This document shows, piece after piece, positions 44,306 to 53,318 of a stretch of DNA of 64,000 nucleotides. The translations under genes were made by a program, and so were the position numbers. Where the stretch lies: contig NC_018022.1 of the NCBI RefSeq assembly GCF_000266905.1, positions 1 through 64,000 on the forward strand, read 5' to 3'. The DNA is from Mycolicibacterium chubuense NBB4. GTDB lineage: Bacteria; Actinomycetota; Actinomycetes; Mycobacteriales; Mycobacteriaceae. Within the stretch, counting starts at the first letter, position 1. Each line of letters opens with the position of its first letter. The notes below the pieces were generated by a model. It was not told the origin of the DNA. It saw only the letters and a program-made list of their open reading frames with translations, and made no database searches.

Positions 44306-44612
44306 AATGGGAACGGGTCTGCTCGTCGGTGAGATCGAGTACCTGGAGCTCGACCGACACACGACCAACGCGGCGCCGAATCTCGAAGGGATCGATGCCT
44401 TCATCGACAAAGTGGCGGAAGAGCTCCGCCCACGCACCTTGCTCCCGGTCGGAGGCGTACCAGACCCCCGGTTCGCCGGTTCGGTGGTAACGACCGGGCC
44501 CAGCTGCGGGGTCGAGACACGATACGAGCGGATGTCGCGTTGGGCCTTGGTGCCAGAATTTCCCGGTCAGCGTGCGTCGCCGTGCGGTTGCAACCGCGTC
44601 GGCGAGCGTCAC
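44306..44612 (-). pseudogene. RES-domain toxin truncated by IS256
   Basis: About 102 residues of a RES NADase toxin: TLTGKFWHQGPTRHPLVSCL, then GRYHRTGEPGVWYASDREQG and VSVELQVLDLTDEQTRSH. Translation ends at TAA created at the IS junction. The C-terminal half of the RES fold with other catalytic residues is missing, and its remainder was not found beyond the IS. The GTG start overlaps the antitoxin stop (GTGA). Confidence 0.88.
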
Positions 44613-44956
44613 ACGTAGGAACCGTCGATAAAGGATTCTGCCGCGCGACGGACTTCCTCGTAGCCCTCCTTGGCGAGCAGGTCGATAGGGCGCTCACCGT
44701 CCAGGAGGCGATTCTTCGCGTGCAGCCACTGACCGACGCCTCGAGCGGTAAGTGAGTCTGAAAGCAGCAGGACGAGGTCACGGAGCTGCGCGAGCCGGTC
44801 GTACCGATCAGGGCGTATGGCACCGGTTCGCCAGCCGCGCACGGCCCGGTCAGAGACCTGCGTGGCCGCGGCGATATCAAGCTGAGTGAGGCCAAACGGC
44901 TTCAGCGCATCGACGATCTCAGTGGCTTCGACCGCCCGGTCCAAAGTGGCCGTCAT
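44609..44956 (-). CDS. Xre/MbcA/ParS-type antitoxin
   Basis: 115 residues from the ATG at 44956 (GGGGAG upstream). HTH: LTQLDIAAATQVSDRAVRGW. C-terminal toxin-binding region: LTARGVGQWLHAKNRLLDGE, then PIDLLAKEGYEEVRRAAESF. It is intact although its toxin is truncated. The longer frame to 45193 is untranslated-looking. Confidence 0.9.
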   Translation of the reverse strand: MTATLDRAVEATEIVDALKPFGLTQLDIAAATQVSDRAVRGWRTGAIRPDRYDRLAQLRDLVLLLSDSLTARGVGQWLHAKNRLLDGERPIDLLAKEGYEEVRRAAESFIDGSYV

Positions 44957-44982
44957 AAGACTCCCCAAACTTCCGGCTTTGG

Positions 44983-45001
44983 TACCGGTTACACTACCGG
45001 T
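44983..45001. promoter_or_regulatory. Repeated TACCGGT operator of the Xre antitoxin
   Basis: TACCGGT at 44983-44989 and 44995-45001, 12 bp apart centre to centre and 27 bp upstream of the antitoxin ATG; likely binding sites for the Xre protein. Confidence 0.6.
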
Positions 45002-45416
45002 ATCGGTCGTCGACGGCAACCGGCTGGTACCGCAAAGCGCAGTCTTCCCGTGCGACATCGGCTGGGCCTGACACAGTCGGCAGTTATCGGCCCCGCCGCC
45101 GCGATCAATCCGCAATTTCAGCCGTTGGCTGGGCAAACTTGGCGTGATCGGGCGGTGATCCCCTTGAATCGACTGTGATAGTGGCGGCGCCATTCGCCTG
45201 AATGATCCCGTGACTTCTTAACAGCCGATTGTCGATCACTTATGTGCTTGAGACAGACGATGTATTGGCGAACTCGCCACCAACGCAGATGCCGGCTGAT
45301 AGTCGGCGGTGCGGCCCGACGTAGCTATCTTGCGACGGTGGTGCCGACGCCCCCTTCAAGACCGCTGCTGTTAACTTGTGAGATTCGAGGTGTGGACCGT
45401 CGGACGGGGGCTAGCG

Positions 45417-46796
45417 GTGAACAGGCTCGAACTGATCGATACCTTCGGCGCGGCAGTGTTGGGGGGCAATGCGGCGTTGTTCGTCGGCGCGGGTCTGTCG
45501 CTGGATGCCGGGCTGCCGAACTGGTCGGATCTGTTGGACCCGCTGCGCAGCGAATGCGAAGTCCCCGCGGAGCTCACCGACCTACCACTGGTGGCCGAAT
45601 ACATCGACGCCGACCGACGCCGTGGCGGCCGCGACCGCCTCGAGCATCACATCCTTGACCAAATCGTCGCAGCTAACCCCACCCCGACCGACAGTCACCG
45701 CTTGATCCCGAAGTTGCGGGTCAAGGAAATCTGGACAACGAACTACGACGAGCTGATCGAACAGGCTGTGCCCGGTGCGTCGGTCGCCATCCAAGAAGAA
45801 CAAATCCAGTCAATCGGTAGCGCCACCGCGACGATCATCAAGATGCACGGCAGCGTGGTGACTACCGAAAGACGTTGGGCGAAAAAGCCCGTCATCACGC
45901 GCAGCGACTACGAGGCCTACGAGATCAATCGTCCACGTACCTGGTCGCTGCTCCGCGCTGCGTACTTGAGCCGCACCTTCTTGTTCCTCGGATTCAGCTT
46001 CACCGACCCCAACATCGAGATCCTGCTACGTCTGGCACGAACGCTGGGAACCAATGTGCACGATCGGCACATGACCGTGCTGCGGCGGCCGGCCGATGTC
46101 TCCACGCAACGACGGCTCCATGATCTGCGCGTCAAGGACCTGGAATCCAGCGGGGTCAGGGTTCTCGAAATCGATCGCTACGACGAAATCGTCCCGCTGC
46201 TCAATGACCTCGTCCGCCGGACTCGGCCACCCCGAATCTTTGTCGCAGGCAGCCAGAAGCCGGGCACCGCTGGCGGCGAACCTGACCGCGACATCATCGT
46301 GCCCTGGTGCAAAGCCGTCGCCGACGTGCTGATCGGGGAGACCGGGTGGGATGTCACCAGCGGCGTCGCGCAAGCCCGCCGCGCCGAGGGGACCTACAAC
46401 CCCGACGCGCTGACGTTTCATTTCCGGGCCAAAGACGAACCACCGCCCCCGATGGAGATGCGTCTGGGCACCGCCGTATACACCGACCTTCCGCGCGAAC
46501 AACTCGTGGGACAGCTTCTCGATGAATGCCGGGCGTTGATCGTGATCCGAGGTGGCGAGCGAACGGCCGAGGAAATCCGGTGGGCAGAGGCCCGCGGCGT
46601 TGGGATCATCCCGATCGCCGCGTCCGGCGGCGCCGCGCAGGACTACTGGTCCGAACACAGCACGACGCCTCCAGCGCTCGGCGGTCAACCCGTCGATCAG
46701 CAAACCTGGCTCAACCTGAACAGCGATCAGCATGTTGTCGCGGCCCGCGCCGCCCATGCCCTGCTGAAACAAGCGATGTACGCGCCGCCGAGATAG
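45417..46796 (+). CDS. SIR2-domain protein with C-terminal SLOG/STALD-like domain
   Basis: 459 residues from a GTG preceded by GGGGG. The N-terminal SIR2 domain has NAD-binding FVGAGLSLDAGLPNWSDL, WTTNYDELIE (T-x-N-x-D), IIKMHGSV with the catalytic His, and FLFLGFSFTDPNIEILL. The C-terminal Rossmann-like domain from about residue 275 (PPRIFVAGSQKPGTAG, then GWDVTSGVAQARR and CRALIVIRGGERTAEEI) resembles the SLOG/STALD nucleotide-sensor of Thoeris ThsA. The expected action is NAD+ depletion on sensing a signal. No TIR-domain ThsB is adjacent; instead three nucleotide-related genes follow in the same direction. Confidence 0.85.
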   Translation: MNRLELIDTFGAAVLGGNAALFVGAGLSLDAGLPNWSDLLDPLRSECEVPAELTDLPLVAEYIDADRRRGGRDRLEHHILDQIVAANPTPTDSHRLIPKLRVKEIWTTNYDELIEQAVPGASVAIQEEQIQSIGSATATIIKMHGSVVTTERRWAKKPVITRSDYEAYEINRPRTWSLLRAAYLSRTFLFLGFSFTDPNIEILLRLARTLGTNVHDRHMTVLRRPADVSTQRRLHDLRVKDLESSGVRVLEIDRYDEIVPLLNDLVRRTRPPRIFVAGSQKPGTAGGEPDRDIIVPWCKAVADVLIGETGWDVTSGVAQARRAEGTYNPDALTFHFRAKDEPPPPMEMRLGTAVYTDLPREQLVGQLLDECRALIVIRGGERTAEEIRWAEARGVGIIPIAASGGAAQDYWSEHSTTPPALGGQPVDQQTWLNLNSDQHVVAARAAHALLKQAMYAPPR

Positions 46797-46863
46797 ATGC
46801 CGAACAGGGCATTCCTGTTGCAAATCCGAGGAGATGTCACACCCCTGACTTACAGTTTGAGCC

Positions 46864-47739
46864 ATGGATACCGGCGCCCTCATGGCAGTGGCCACGGTCA
46901 TGGCTGCCCAGGAACTGCTGCCCGCCAGCCCCAGCGACCTGACCCAGATCCTGCGCAATAGTGCAGAACGTCAGGCGTTGCTCGACCTCGATCACCACGC
47001 CCCGTCCAGCGAGCTCGTCAGCTATCTGTGCGAGCACATCGACCTTGGCCGCCGCGAATGGTGGTTCAAGACCCTGTCGGAGACTGTCGAGTCGAACACC
47101 GCGTGCCCCGTGCTGGCCGGGACGGCCGAATACCCCACCCGACTGGCTCAGTGCTGGGATGCGCCACCGGTCTTGTTCACCACCGGCGCCGTCCCCGATA
47201 CACCCGCCGTAGCGATCGTCGGTAGCCGCGATGCCGATGATCGCGCACTGTCCGACGCGCACGAACTCGGCTACACGCTTGCCCAGCACCGCGTGGCGGT
47301 GGTCTCTGGGCTCGCCGCCGGTGTCGACACCCGGGCGCATATTAGTGCTCTCGCCGCCGGCGGTGTCACCCTCGCCGTTCTCGGGACGGGCATTCGTCGT
47401 GTCTTCCCCGCCGAGAACGGTCCTTTAAGCGAGCAGATACGCCGTGACGGCGTCCTCATCTCGCAGTTCGCTCCGGACGCGCCGCGCACGGGAACGACAT
47501 TTCTGCGCCGCAACCACGTCATCGCAGGACTGTCGGACGTCAGCGTCATCATCGATGGGCGTTGCCGCAGTGGCAGCCGCCACGAGATCGAACAAGCGGT
47601 CGCGTACGGCCGCCCGGCGCTTCTCTGGGAACCGGTCCTGGCCTCCCAGGCCTGGGCACACGAACTCGCCGGCAGCGGGCAGGCCGTGTTCGTCAGTTCA
47701 GCTGCTGAGGTCCTGGACCGGATAGGACTCCCGCTCTGA
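46864..47739 (+). CDS. DprA/SMF-like SLOG-fold protein
   Basis: 291 residues. The Rossmann (SLOG) core has VAIVGSRDADDRAL, VVSGLAAGVDTRAHISAL, LAVLGTGIRRVFPAENGPL, LISQFAPDAPRTGTTFLRRN, VIAGLSDVSVIIDG and SGSRHEIEQAVAYGRP: all the DprA signature motifs. Chromosomal DprA binds single-stranded DNA and loads RecA in transformation. This version sits between a SIR2-SLOG gene and a phosphoribosyltransferase, so it probably serves the cassette rather than competence. It lacks the DprA C-terminal winged helix. Gap to the SIR2 gene is 67 bp. Confidence 0.88.
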   Translation: MDTGALMAVATVMAAQELLPASPSDLTQILRNSAERQALLDLDHHAPSSELVSYLCEHIDLGRREWWFKTLSETVESNTACPVLAGTAEYPTRLAQCWDAPPVLFTTGAVPDTPAVAIVGSRDADDRALSDAHELGYTLAQHRVAVVSGLAAGVDTRAHISALAAGGVTLAVLGTGIRRVFPAENGPLSEQIRRDGVLISQFAPDAPRTGTTFLRRNHVIAGLSDVSVIIDGRCRSGSRHEIEQAVAYGRPALLWEPVLASQAWAHELAGSGQAVFVSSAAEVLDRIGLPL

Positions 47740-47798
47740 CCGCGACGCGCCCTTCAGCTGCGCACCTGCAGCGACACGCCCAAACCCTGGTCACCGAG

Positions 47799-48494
47799 TT
47801 GGTACCACCACCTCGACCGGGCCCAGGAATCTGTCCGACGTGCCGAACATGGAACGACCAGCCAGATCAGGCGGTATGCAGCAACTGCACGCTTGTCGAG
47901 GACGTCCTCACCGAGACCGCTGTAACACTCGATGTCATCACGCTCTACCGCAAACCCTCCCTGCTGCGAGACTGGCTCACCTCATACAAAGGGCGCCCCG
48001 ACGGCAGCGATCCCTACATCCCGGAGTACGAGCAGAACATCCAAGCGCTGTTATGGCAGTTCTTCAACGATCACACTGAGCGCCTGATCGCTCGCGGCGG
48101 CGGCCTCGACTGTATTGTGGTGGTGCCTTCGACCCATCGCGCACCTCCGCACCCGCTCGAAAAGGCTTTAGCAGCAATCGATGTGCCCGCTCCGGTGAGT
48201 CCGCTGCTCGTCCGTGGTCCGGGTGAACTCGACTTCAATAGACCCGCGGCGGATGGCTATCAACTGGCCTGCTACCAATCACCCCAGCGGGTGCTGCTGG
48301 TCGACGACGTCTACACCACGGGTGCCCACATCAATAGCGCAGCGACCGCCCTGCGACAGGGCGGACACACCATCACCGGCGCATTCACTATCGCCCGTCG
48401 TGTACGCACGGAATTCCATCCCGACGCCCAGGCACTGTGGGACCGGCAGGCTGCGACCGGATTCACCTGGCCGACCGGCCCCATCGTCAGTTGA
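47799..48494 (+). CDS. ComF-like phosphoribosyltransferase with zinc ribbon
   Basis: About 231 residues. N-terminal zinc ribbon (CPTCRTW and CSNC). The PRTase domain has the PRPP-binding signature VLLVDDVYTTGAH, and IVVVPSTHRAPPHPLEKALA ahead of it. ComF proteins pair with DprA in competence; here the two are adjacent in a probable conflict cassette. Start uncertain: TTG at 47799 is the only standard codon, but coding-like sequence extends back to a CTG at 47736 that overlaps the DprA stop (CTGA). Confidence 0.85.
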   Translation: MVPPPRPGPGICPTCRTWNDQPDQAVCSNCTLVEDVLTETAVTLDVITLYRKPSLLRDWLTSYKGRPDGSDPYIPEYEQNIQALLWQFFNDHTERLIARGGGLDCIVVVPSTHRAPPHPLEKALAAIDVPAPVSPLLVRGPGELDFNRPAADGYQLACYQSPQRVLLVDDVYTTGAHINSAATALRQGGHTITGAFTIARRVRTEFHPDAQALWDRQAATGFTWPTGPIVS

Positions 48495-48611
48495 CGTCCT
48501 GCACCACCGCCACAATGCGATCGGATCGAGCACTGCGGCTGTTGAACCGTGCAGCATGGTTCTAGAGTCAACATTCAGGCTCCACGGACCCCGGGAAGAG
48601 GCCCCTGCGTG

Positions 48612-49361
48612 ATGACGTCCCTTCAACCGCAGCCGAGTGTGTGGCGGCGCACAGCTGTGCCCGCCGACCTGGTTACGGTCCTGCCTGACCTATTGAAAAG
48701 TGTTGGCGCACTACGTATTGAATTGATATATCTGCAGCGGCCTCCCTCGCTGCACACCGGCGATCTCACGCCGAGGGCCGACGAACTCATACGGGCTGCG
48801 CGAATTGACTACCGCGCCCGAGGATACGGATTCTGGGACAGTCTGCTCACCGCCGCTGTCGACGCCGACGACGTAACTCGACGTGGGCTCTTGTCACGCG
48901 CCACCCAACACAACGCCGCGCCACCCAGGGCAGTCCCAGTCGGGACGTTCACCGCGGAGTTGCGGCAAGGTGCCTACTTCGGTCTTCCGGCCCGGGATAT
49001 GGTGTCGCTCAGTTCACGTGTCGAAACCGCGGATGGGTCGGGACACCTTGCCATGCTGGATTTTTCGGTACCGCATAGTTCCTGCGCAGACGACATCGCC
49101 ATCGAAGTCGCAACGACCCTCAACATACATGGCGGCTACCTCCTACGATCAGGCACGTCGTACCATCTATTGGGGGACTACTTGCTCAGCTGGGACGCAT
49201 CAATCGATCTGATTGCGCGAGCACAGCTCCTCAGCCCGCTGATCGATCATCGTTGGGCCGCACACCAACTCATTGATCGGTTCTGCGCGCTGCGCATCTC
49301 TACCGACGACTCACGCCATCCGACCACGCACACGCTGGTCGCATCGACACATGCGCCGTGA
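48612..49361 (+). CDS. Protein with AEP (primase-polymerase)-like motifs
   Basis: 249 residues; ATG at 48612 directly after an in-frame GTG, with GGAAGAGG upstream. LAMLDFSVPHS (Asp 150; Ser 152 where the second Asp is usual), then LLRSGTSYHLLGDY (S-G-x-x-x-H, 180-185) and a later FCALRISTDDSRHP are laid out like archaeo-eukaryotic primase motifs I-III. The altered motif I could mean a non-catalytic nucleotide- or DNA-binding role. Last gene of the SIR2/DprA/PRTase set. No closer family recognised. Confidence 0.6.
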   Translation: MTSLQPQPSVWRRTAVPADLVTVLPDLLKSVGALRIELIYLQRPPSLHTGDLTPRADELIRAARIDYRARGYGFWDSLLTAAVDADDVTRRGLLSRATQHNAAPPRAVPVGTFTAELRQGAYFGLPARDMVSLSSRVETADGSGHLAMLDFSVPHSSCADDIAIEVATTLNIHGGYLLRSGTSYHLLGDYLLSWDASIDLIARAQLLSPLIDHRWAAHQLIDRFCALRISTDDSRHPTTHTLVASTHAP

Positions 49362-49763
49362 CGTCATCAGCTGACCATAGATCCATCTGCGAGGCTGCAG
49401 CTGAAGAGGGGAAGAGTAGTTGGTTGCCGTGCCAGTCCCCCGGCGGGGGAGTGGCGCGCCCATGTAAGAACAGGTCACTCGGACCACTCCGGTGCACCAC
49501 GCTCTGCGGTAAATTTCAGCACTACGCGTCGATCCCGTCTATTAACAGATTGTTGGACACCGGGATTCAGGAACGAACCACTGTTGCCGGACGGCGGTCG
49601 GTGGCGCCGATGCTTGAGAGGAAGCATCAACACACATCAGAGGCGGAACGACGATGGTGGTGGTGGTCGGCGCGGAACCCGGCCCGTGTATACCGGTAAA
49701 CCGCCGTATTCGTTTCGGCCGTATTCGTCGTAAGTGTGTTTGGTCCAGATGAGTTCGGGTCCA
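49362..49763. other. Intergenic with a short direct repeat
   Basis: No convincing gene. GCCGTATTCGT occurs twice, at 49703-49713 and 49718-49728, just beyond the 3' end of the recombinase module and could mark its end. Confidence 0.4.
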
Positions 49764-51254
49764 CTAAGTGACGTAGCGCGCCCATGTTTGGGCCGCCAGT
49801 TGGGCATGTCGCAGGGTGCAGTTGTGGCTGTAGCCCAAGAGCTTTGCTACCACGGGAGGGGGTATCTCGGCGACGAGGTTCTGCAGCGCGGAGTTGCGCG
49901 CTCCGAGCAGGTCGATGCCCAGAGTGCGAATCGCCATCATCATGGTGTGTGGATCGAGGTGCTTGCCGGCACGGTGGCCGGGGAATAGCCATGGGTTGGT
50001 GGCCATGCCGCCAGCGGTGCGAAGGTTCGGCCGATTGTCCAAGTGGAGTTGGAGCATGGCGGCGAAGGGTTCAGGTACTGGGACGGGTTCAGCCCCAAGC
50101 GATATGCGTGTCTCGTGTGGCGCGACGACGATCGCCGCTGTTGGCAGGGCGACAACTCTGATCAGGGGCTGGGCGTAGAGCAGCAGCAGTGTGCCGGCGA
50201 CACGGTAGGGCAGTGATTCGATGTCGCCGGTGAGGAGTCCATTGATCCATGCCAGTCGCTGGTCTTGGGTGAGCACGCGAGTGCTTCGGGGCTGTGGGGC
50301 GTCGAGGTGTAGTGCAGTGTTGATCTTGCTCTTGTTTGTCCACACGACGAACGTGCGGATCTTGGTGCGGGTTGTCGGTCCGGTGGCTAACCACTCGTCG
50401 ATGTCTTGCTGGCGGCAGGTGGCCGCGGTGCGGTGATGGGTATCATGTAGCCAGGTAAGGAACTTGATGGTCTCGGTGATCTCTTGTTTGGCCGAATGCG
50501 TTGGGCCATGGGAGTTTTGCCCAGGCGTGGAGTTTCGGCGTAGGCGGTGCAGATGATGCCAGGTGGCGAACTGTTCGACGGGGGCTCGAACGGCCGGCTC
50601 GCAGATCGTGTCGATTTTGGCGGCTAGCCAGAATTGGAAACGGGCAAAGCGTTCATCGCGGCGCGGGAGCAGTCCGTTGTGCTCGAGCAGGCTGCGCAGA
50701 TGTGAGACCTGTCTGCCTTGGCCGACCGCGTCGAGACCGTCATGGCTGAGCGGGATGCTTCCACAGGCCAAGCCGGTCAGCAGTGCCCGAACTGTGGGGG
50801 AGCGTTTCCAGGAGAGGATGCTTTCGGGTCGGTCAACCCTGCAGAGGATGTCCACGACGGTGCCCATGGTCACCGGTTCTGCGGCACCGTCGACCATCAG
50901 AGCAGTCAGGTCGTCGCGCAGGGAGCAGCGGGCGCATCGTCCGCGCCGGTAGATCTGGCCTTCGGTGTGACAGGTTGCGCATCGGTAGTTATCGGGGATG
51001 CCTGCGCAGGACAAGCAGATTGGCCGGGGATCGGTGTGGTTGGTGCGGCCGGGCAGCACGCCGTCGTGTCCGCAGATCGGGCAGATGCCTCGGGTGCGTA
51101 TCGCGGTGTAGAAGCAGCTGTTGCAGAGCTGCTCGTCCGGCCACGACGGGGTCCGGCTTTGGGTGGACATCCTTCCGCATCGGGTGCAGCGCAGTGTTCC
51201 TTCGACGTGGGGTCGTCCGCGTTTTCGCGATGGAGAGCTGGGGTTAATCGTCAT
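49764..51254 (-). CDS. Zinc-ribbon protein with tyrosine-recombinase-like C-terminal fold
   Basis: About 496 residues. The N-terminus has six or more zinc-binding pairs (CTRCGRM, LCNSCFY, CPICGHDG, CLSCAG, CATCHTEG, CARCSL). The C-terminal half resembles a tyrosine recombinase fold (LPYRVAGTLLLLYAQPLIRV, then PPPVVAKLLGYSHNCTLRHA) but lacks clear H-x-x-R and catalytic Tyr positions. Third gene of a module with a true recombinase and an XRE protein; probably an accessory DNA-binding factor. Overlaps the XRE gene by 11 bases. Confidence 0.7.
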   Translation of the reverse strand: MTINPSSPSRKRGRPHVEGTLRCTRCGRMSTQSRTPSWPDEQLCNSCFYTAIRTRGICPICGHDGVLPGRTNHTDPRPICLSCAGIPDNYRCATCHTEGQIYRRGRCARCSLRDDLTALMVDGAAEPVTMGTVVDILCRVDRPESILSWKRSPTVRALLTGLACGSIPLSHDGLDAVGQGRQVSHLRSLLEHNGLLPRRDERFARFQFWLAAKIDTICEPAVRAPVEQFATWHHLHRLRRNSTPGQNSHGPTHSAKQEITETIKFLTWLHDTHHRTAATCRQQDIDEWLATGPTTRTKIRTFVVWTNKSKINTALHLDAPQPRSTRVLTQDQRLAWINGLLTGDIESLPYRVAGTLLLLYAQPLIRVVALPTAAIVVAPHETRISLGAEPVPVPEPFAAMLQLHLDNRPNLRTAGGMATNPWLFPGHRAGKHLDPHTMMMAIRTLGIDLLGARNSALQNLVAEIPPPVVAKLLGYSHNCTLRHAQLAAQTWARYVT

Positions 51255-51591
51255 CGCGGAGCACGCGGGCACGTCGCGGCCGCACGGATTTGTTCATCTC
51301 GACGACGTTTGGCGCGGAGTCTTTCCCGACTGTTGCAGCTTTCTTCCGCCGGACGTCGGTTGCAGTGACGGTGACGAGGTCCTCGACTCCGCAGCCGAAG
51401 ATATCGCACAGGGCAGCCATCATCTGGAGCGAAACCCGTTCGGGGCGTTGATAAACCACGCGATAGACCTGTGGGCGTGAGAGCTGTATACCGCGCTCGG
51501 CCAGGCGGGGGATGAGATCGGTGCTGTTGTGCATGCCGGCCGCGGCCATCAGCTCAGCCACCCGCCAGGTGTAGTCGACTTGACGTTTCAC
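51244..51591 (-). CDS. XRE-family small regulator
   Basis: 115 residues. HTH: WRVAELMAAAGMHNSTDLIP, then LAERGIQLSRPQVYRVVYQR and LQMMAALCDIFGCGVEDLV, a Cro/C1-type domain. Basic C-terminal tail. Start overlaps the recombinase stop by four bases; the middle gene of the three-gene module. Confidence 0.85.
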   Translation of the reverse strand: MKRQVDYTWRVAELMAAAGMHNSTDLIPRLAERGIQLSRPQVYRVVYQRPERVSLQMMAALCDIFGCGVEDLVTVTATDVRRKKAATVGKDSAPNVVEMNKSVRPRRARVLRDDD

Positions 51592-52697
51592 GAGGTCTCC
51601 TCACCACCGAAGGACAACGCCTCGTTGATGGTGGCATCCAGTGCCCGACGCAGCGTGCGGGTGCGAAAGTCGCTGGACACACAGGTGTAAAGCGAGGTGG
51701 TGCTGGCATGTTCGTGACCCAGCTGGTCTTGAACGAATTTCGGGTCCCAGCCGTCTTCGATGAGGTGGGTGGCATACGAGCGCCGCAACGAGTGCAGATC
51801 CAATCCGCCCGGCAGCTGCAGGTCATCGTCGCAGTAGCGGCGGAAGCGACGCAGCAGAGTGCGTTCAGCGACCAGCGCGCCTCTCTCGCTGGGGAACAGG
51901 TCGACTCCATCGTCCAGGTAGGGCTGACCGTGGGCGAGCCAGTCGCCGATCACCTCGGGCGTCCAATCGAAGACCGTCAGCACGCTGCGTCGTTTGGGTG
52001 GGGATCCCTTCTTGGCCTTGCCGTACCGGATCTGCACGACGCCGTAGCGGCCGAACTCGCGGCCGCGGGGATTGCGGGAGAAGTCGACGGTCTGCAGGTG
52101 CCGTAATTCGTTGAACCGCAGCCCATACGAGTAAGCGATCTTGAACATCACTGCGTCACGGTAGGCCGGCAGCCAGCCCTTGCGCCCCGATGCCGCGATC
52201 AGCGCGACCTGGTCGTCGGCATGGTCGAAGAAGTCCTGCAGCTCCGCCTTGGTGAACGCGCGTTTTTCGGGAGACTGTTCGTTGTCCTGCACGTGCGTGG
52301 CGGTGTTCCACTCGAAGAATACTTGGGCCGGGTGAGTTCCGAACCGCTGCTCGCACACCCGATCCCAGCCGTAGTCGGGATGGCTGACATAGGAACAGAA
52401 CAACTTCAAGGCGTTTTGATAGCCGCGGATGGTGGATTGCTTACGCCGGTGGATGGCGCGCAGATCACTGAAGAACTCCTCAGCCATCACCGGTGTCCAC
52501 GTCCACGGGAACTCGTTGGTCACCTCCACGAACCGCTGCACGATCCGGATCCGCCCGGCGATCGTCTCGTGATCGAGGTTGCGACACAGTTGCTGATTGC
52601 GCCACCCCTCGAGCATCTCCTCAACCGTCTGCGCCTCCGGGTGGAGCAGCGGAACCGCACCGACGACGTACACGCGACCGCTTCTATCGACCGGCAC
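51588..52697 (-). CDS. Tyrosine recombinase
   Basis: 369 residues. GTG after GGGAGGG. N-terminal core-binding domain (HETIAGRIRIVQRFVEVTNE). Catalytic Arg in YSYGLRFNELRHLQ, LHSLRRSYATHLIED (H-x-x-R) and LGHEHASTTSLYTCV with the nucleophilic Tyr. Starts a three-gene operon (recombinase, XRE, zinc-ribbon protein) distinct from the Tn554-like unit at 17443. The element's outer ends could not be fixed. Confidence 0.9.
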   Translation of the reverse strand: MPVDRSGRVYVVGAVPLLHPEAQTVEEMLEGWRNQQLCRNLDHETIAGRIRIVQRFVEVTNEFPWTWTPVMAEEFFSDLRAIHRRKQSTIRGYQNALKLFCSYVSHPDYGWDRVCEQRFGTHPAQVFFEWNTATHVQDNEQSPEKRAFTKAELQDFFDHADDQVALIAASGRKGWLPAYRDAVMFKIAYSYGLRFNELRHLQTVDFSRNPRGREFGRYGVVQIRYGKAKKGSPPKRRSVLTVFDWTPEVIGDWLAHGQPYLDDGVDLFPSERGALVAERTLLRRFRRYCDDDLQLPGGLDLHSLRRSYATHLIEDGWDPKFVQDQLGHEHASTTSLYTCVSSDFRTRTLRRALDATINEALSFGGEETS

Positions 52698-53318
52698 CGC
52701 ACCCTCCCAGCTGTCTCATCAGATGATACATTGAATTATGCAATGCATCAAAGCCACTTCGATGCAGGTAGGAGCCTCGGCAATCAGCGTGCAAATTCTC
52801 GCCGGCGGACTCGGTCCTACGGCCCACCCGTCTCACACCCTGCCGTCAATCCGAGTGTCGCTGATCAACAGCAGCATTCGGTGAACACAAGCGACGGTCG
52901 CACCGACAGGTGGCAGCATCCGGCTGATTCATCAGATGAAAACGGCGGGATTCTTCATGGATAATGAAGATTATCCATGAAACACGCCGAAAAGATGTTG
53001 GCATACAGCAGGGTAACCACTATAAAACGTCACGGTGACGTATTGACTGCTTACCTCACCCATCTGGCCATCGGAGCGGGAGCCGCTTTACGCGGGCTGC
53101 TCCGACCGCGTTCGTATCGCCCCGCCGCCGGTCCCGCGATCTTGCGGCCTTGCGTCCGTTGCCGCATGGGCGTCCAGCAGCGATGATCGGAGCAAAAGTA
53201 GGTCAGCCTCGTGCGCACTGGTGCACGAAATAGTTGACCGTACGTCAATTATCGGCAGCAAATCCGTGTTGCCGTATTGCGGCTTTACGGCTTTGCGGCG
53301 GTATGGGATGATGGGGTC
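52698..53318. other. Intergenic with palindromes
   Basis: No gene seen in 620 bp. It contains CATCAGATGA at about 52718-52727 and again at 52930-52939, the long inverted repeat at 52956, and GTCACGGTGAC at 53029-53039. Likely control or recombination sites for the module to the left and the TA pair to the right. Confidence 0.5.
52956..52979. repeat. 24-bp perfect inverted repeat
   Basis: CATGGATAAT-GAAG-ATTATCCATG: 10-bp arms and a 4-nt loop in otherwise unassigned AT-rich DNA 260 bp ahead of the recombinase gene start. Confidence 0.8.

Noticed and set aside
45417..46796. Calling the SIR2-SLOG gene a standard Thoeris ThsA
   Set aside because: Domain layout is similar, but no TIR-domain ThsB is adjacent and the neighbours are DprA-, ComF- and AEP-like, so a standard Thoeris label is not supported.
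46864..48494. Natural competence operon (dprA/comF)
   Set aside because: No comEA/comEC or pilus genes are present and the pair is embedded with a SIR2 effector; a conflict-system role fits better.
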